From Paenibacillus hunanensis (GTDB lineage: Bacteria > Bacillota > Bacilli > Paenibacillales > Paenibacillaceae), in contig NZ_BMMB01000003.1 in NCBI RefSeq assembly GCF_014645615.1, positions 62,001-126,000 on the forward strand: a DNA stretch of 64,000 nt, written 5' to 3'. Within the stretch, counting starts at the first letter, position 1; each line of letters opens with the position of its first letter. Positions 63,390-64,000 of this stretch are shown one piece after another. The notes below the pieces were generated by a model. That model searched no databases and was not told where the DNA came from. It worked only from the letters and a program-made list of their open reading frames with translations. The position numbers were made by a program, and so were the translations under genes.

Positions 63390-63404
63390 GTAATATCCGT
63401 AATA
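63390..63404. promoter_or_regulatory. Rrf2 operator-like site before the flavoprotein gene
   Basis: GTAATATCCGTAATA recurs exactly, inverted, at 63910-63924, and AAAG flanks both copies at similar distance. It lies 64 nt upstream of the flavoprotein start. Confidence 0.8.
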
Positions 63405-63482
63405 TGATTAAAAAAAAGCGTTTGTTCGCCTATGACGGCAATCTGCTTGTACATTATACGATGAGTACGCCGTCACTGCGAG

Positions 63483-63893
63483 TTAATGTTGCTCGTCAGT
63501 GACTGGCATATGTGCAACCAGATCAGCTAGCTTTTGCTGCTGTAAATAGTACTCCATCGTTCCCTCTGCCTGAATCATCACCTGCTGGATCCTACATTCC
63601 GGCCCATGATCGAGCGTACACTCGAATAAGGAAGCTGTTCCTTCAATCGCATGAATAATATCCAGAAAGGACACCTGCTCCCAATTACGCTTTAAGCGAT
63701 AGCCGCCATGTGCGCCTGGCGATGATTCCACCATGCCCGCCTTTGCCAGCTTGGTCAGGATTTTAGACAGATAGGTGGGCGACACGCCTTGAAACTCAGC
63801 CAGCTGCTGAACACCAGTCAGACGATCCGGTGTAGCTAACGCCAGATGCAGCATCGTATGCAGCGCATAATCTGTCGCTTTGGAAAACTTCAT
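63483..63893 (-). CDS. Rrf2-family transcriptional regulator
   Basis: 136 residues. The winged helix is MKFSKATDYALHTMLHLALA, GVQQLAEFQGVSPTYLSKILTKLAKAGMV and SSPGAHGGYRLKR. Two cysteines (FECTLDHGPECRIQ) sit where IscR- and NsrR-type members bind an iron-sulfur cluster with three; the third is missing, so it may instead act by thiol oxidation or another ligand. AAGGTGG precedes the ATG. It probably controls the downstream flavoprotein and itself through the shared site. Confidence 0.92.
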   Translation of the reverse strand: MKFSKATDYALHTMLHLALATPDRLTGVQQLAEFQGVSPTYLSKILTKLAKAGMVESSPGAHGGYRLKRNWEQVSFLDIIHAIEGTASLFECTLDHGPECRIQQVMIQAEGTMEYYLQQQKLADLVAHMPVTDEQH

Positions 63894-63909
63894 GTATACA
63901 CGCCACCTT

Positions 63910-63924
63910 TATTACGGATATTAC
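63910..63924. promoter_or_regulatory. Rrf2 operator-like site before its own gene
   Basis: TATTACGGATATTAC is the exact reverse complement of the site at 63390-63404. It overlaps the region just upstream of the ribosome binding site. The remaining 76 nt to the window end are AT-rich. Confidence 0.8.
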
Positions 63925-64000
63925 AGACTTTATGGGTCTATAATATAGATGATATATCGTAGTGTCAACCGATTTATTGAAGCGAAGTGATTGTGGTTCG

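Noticed and set aside
1..64000. CRISPR arrays, rRNA and tRNA genes, insertion sequences
   Set aside because: No regularly spaced direct repeats, no tRNA-like cloverleaf with CCA-side conservation and no transposase-like protein were found when reading both strands.

Overview
The window looks like chromosome of a Gram-positive, plant- or soil-associated Paenibacillus. The main clues are strong AGGAGG-type ribosome binding sites with frequent TTG and GTG starts, a T-box leader on proS, and cre-like sites. It also carries an XynD / lichenase pair of the Paenibacillus polymyxa type, two PL10 pectate lyases and a large SLH-anchored surface protein. No rRNA, tRNA, insertion sequence, prophage or CRISPR array was seen. 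The genus is inferred from gene content, not from a marker gene.

Layout. 0-5.3 kb: the end of an EAL protein, T-box-controlled proS, a GGDEF protein and an MFS transporter. 5.7-9.8 kb: two paralogous secreted PL10 pectate lyases on either side of a small alarmone synthetase, then a small secreted protein of unknown function. 10.3-18.8 kb: an alditol-oxidase-like flavoprotein, two SDR enzymes with HxlR and AraC regulators, a serine hydrolase, and a kbl-tdh threonine-to-glycine operon. 19.2-24.6 kb: an AT-rich block of small, same-strand genes (lipoprotein, HIT, metallophosphoesterase, SUKH, unknown, HEAT, nucleotidyltransferase). Its intergenic gaps carry related, partly palindromic elements, which gives it the look of a gene-cassette array. 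24.7-39.5 kb: mostly metabolic and regulatory genes, namely HxlR/oxidoreductase, ilvD with a GntR regulator, a MocR regulator with a divergent MFS gene, an EamA exporter, DinB, a membrane-tethered tandem DJ-1 protein, a GNAT gene running into an out-of-frame AraC remnant, an ankyrin protein and an atypical SDR. 39.8-48.6 kb: a 1566-residue FN3/SLH surface protein with a terminator in its leader, followed by smaller genes. 48.8-53.1 kb: a secreted glycan-degradation cluster (glycoamylase-fold enzyme, lichenase, XynD) with LacI/CcpA-type operators. 53.5-64 kb: copCD, NRDE protein, flavin reductases, a HAD phosphatase, a TetR/MFS pair, DinB, and a thioredoxin-reductase-like protein with an Rrf2 regulator.

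How the genes work together. The pectate lyases, lichenase, XynD and glycoamylase-fold enzyme would release sugars from plant cell walls, and the cre-like sites suggest carbon-source control of part of this set. The EAL and GGDEF proteins and the SLH protein suggest regulation of the surface-attached state. Several local regulator-target links can be read from repeated operator-like sequences. These are MocR with the divergent MFS gene and an SDR gene 8 kb away, TetR with its MFS gene, Rrf2 with its flavoprotein, GntR with ilvD, and HxlR with its divergent oxidoreductase.

All motif comparisons were made by eye and no database search was run. Start codons were chosen by ribosome binding site.
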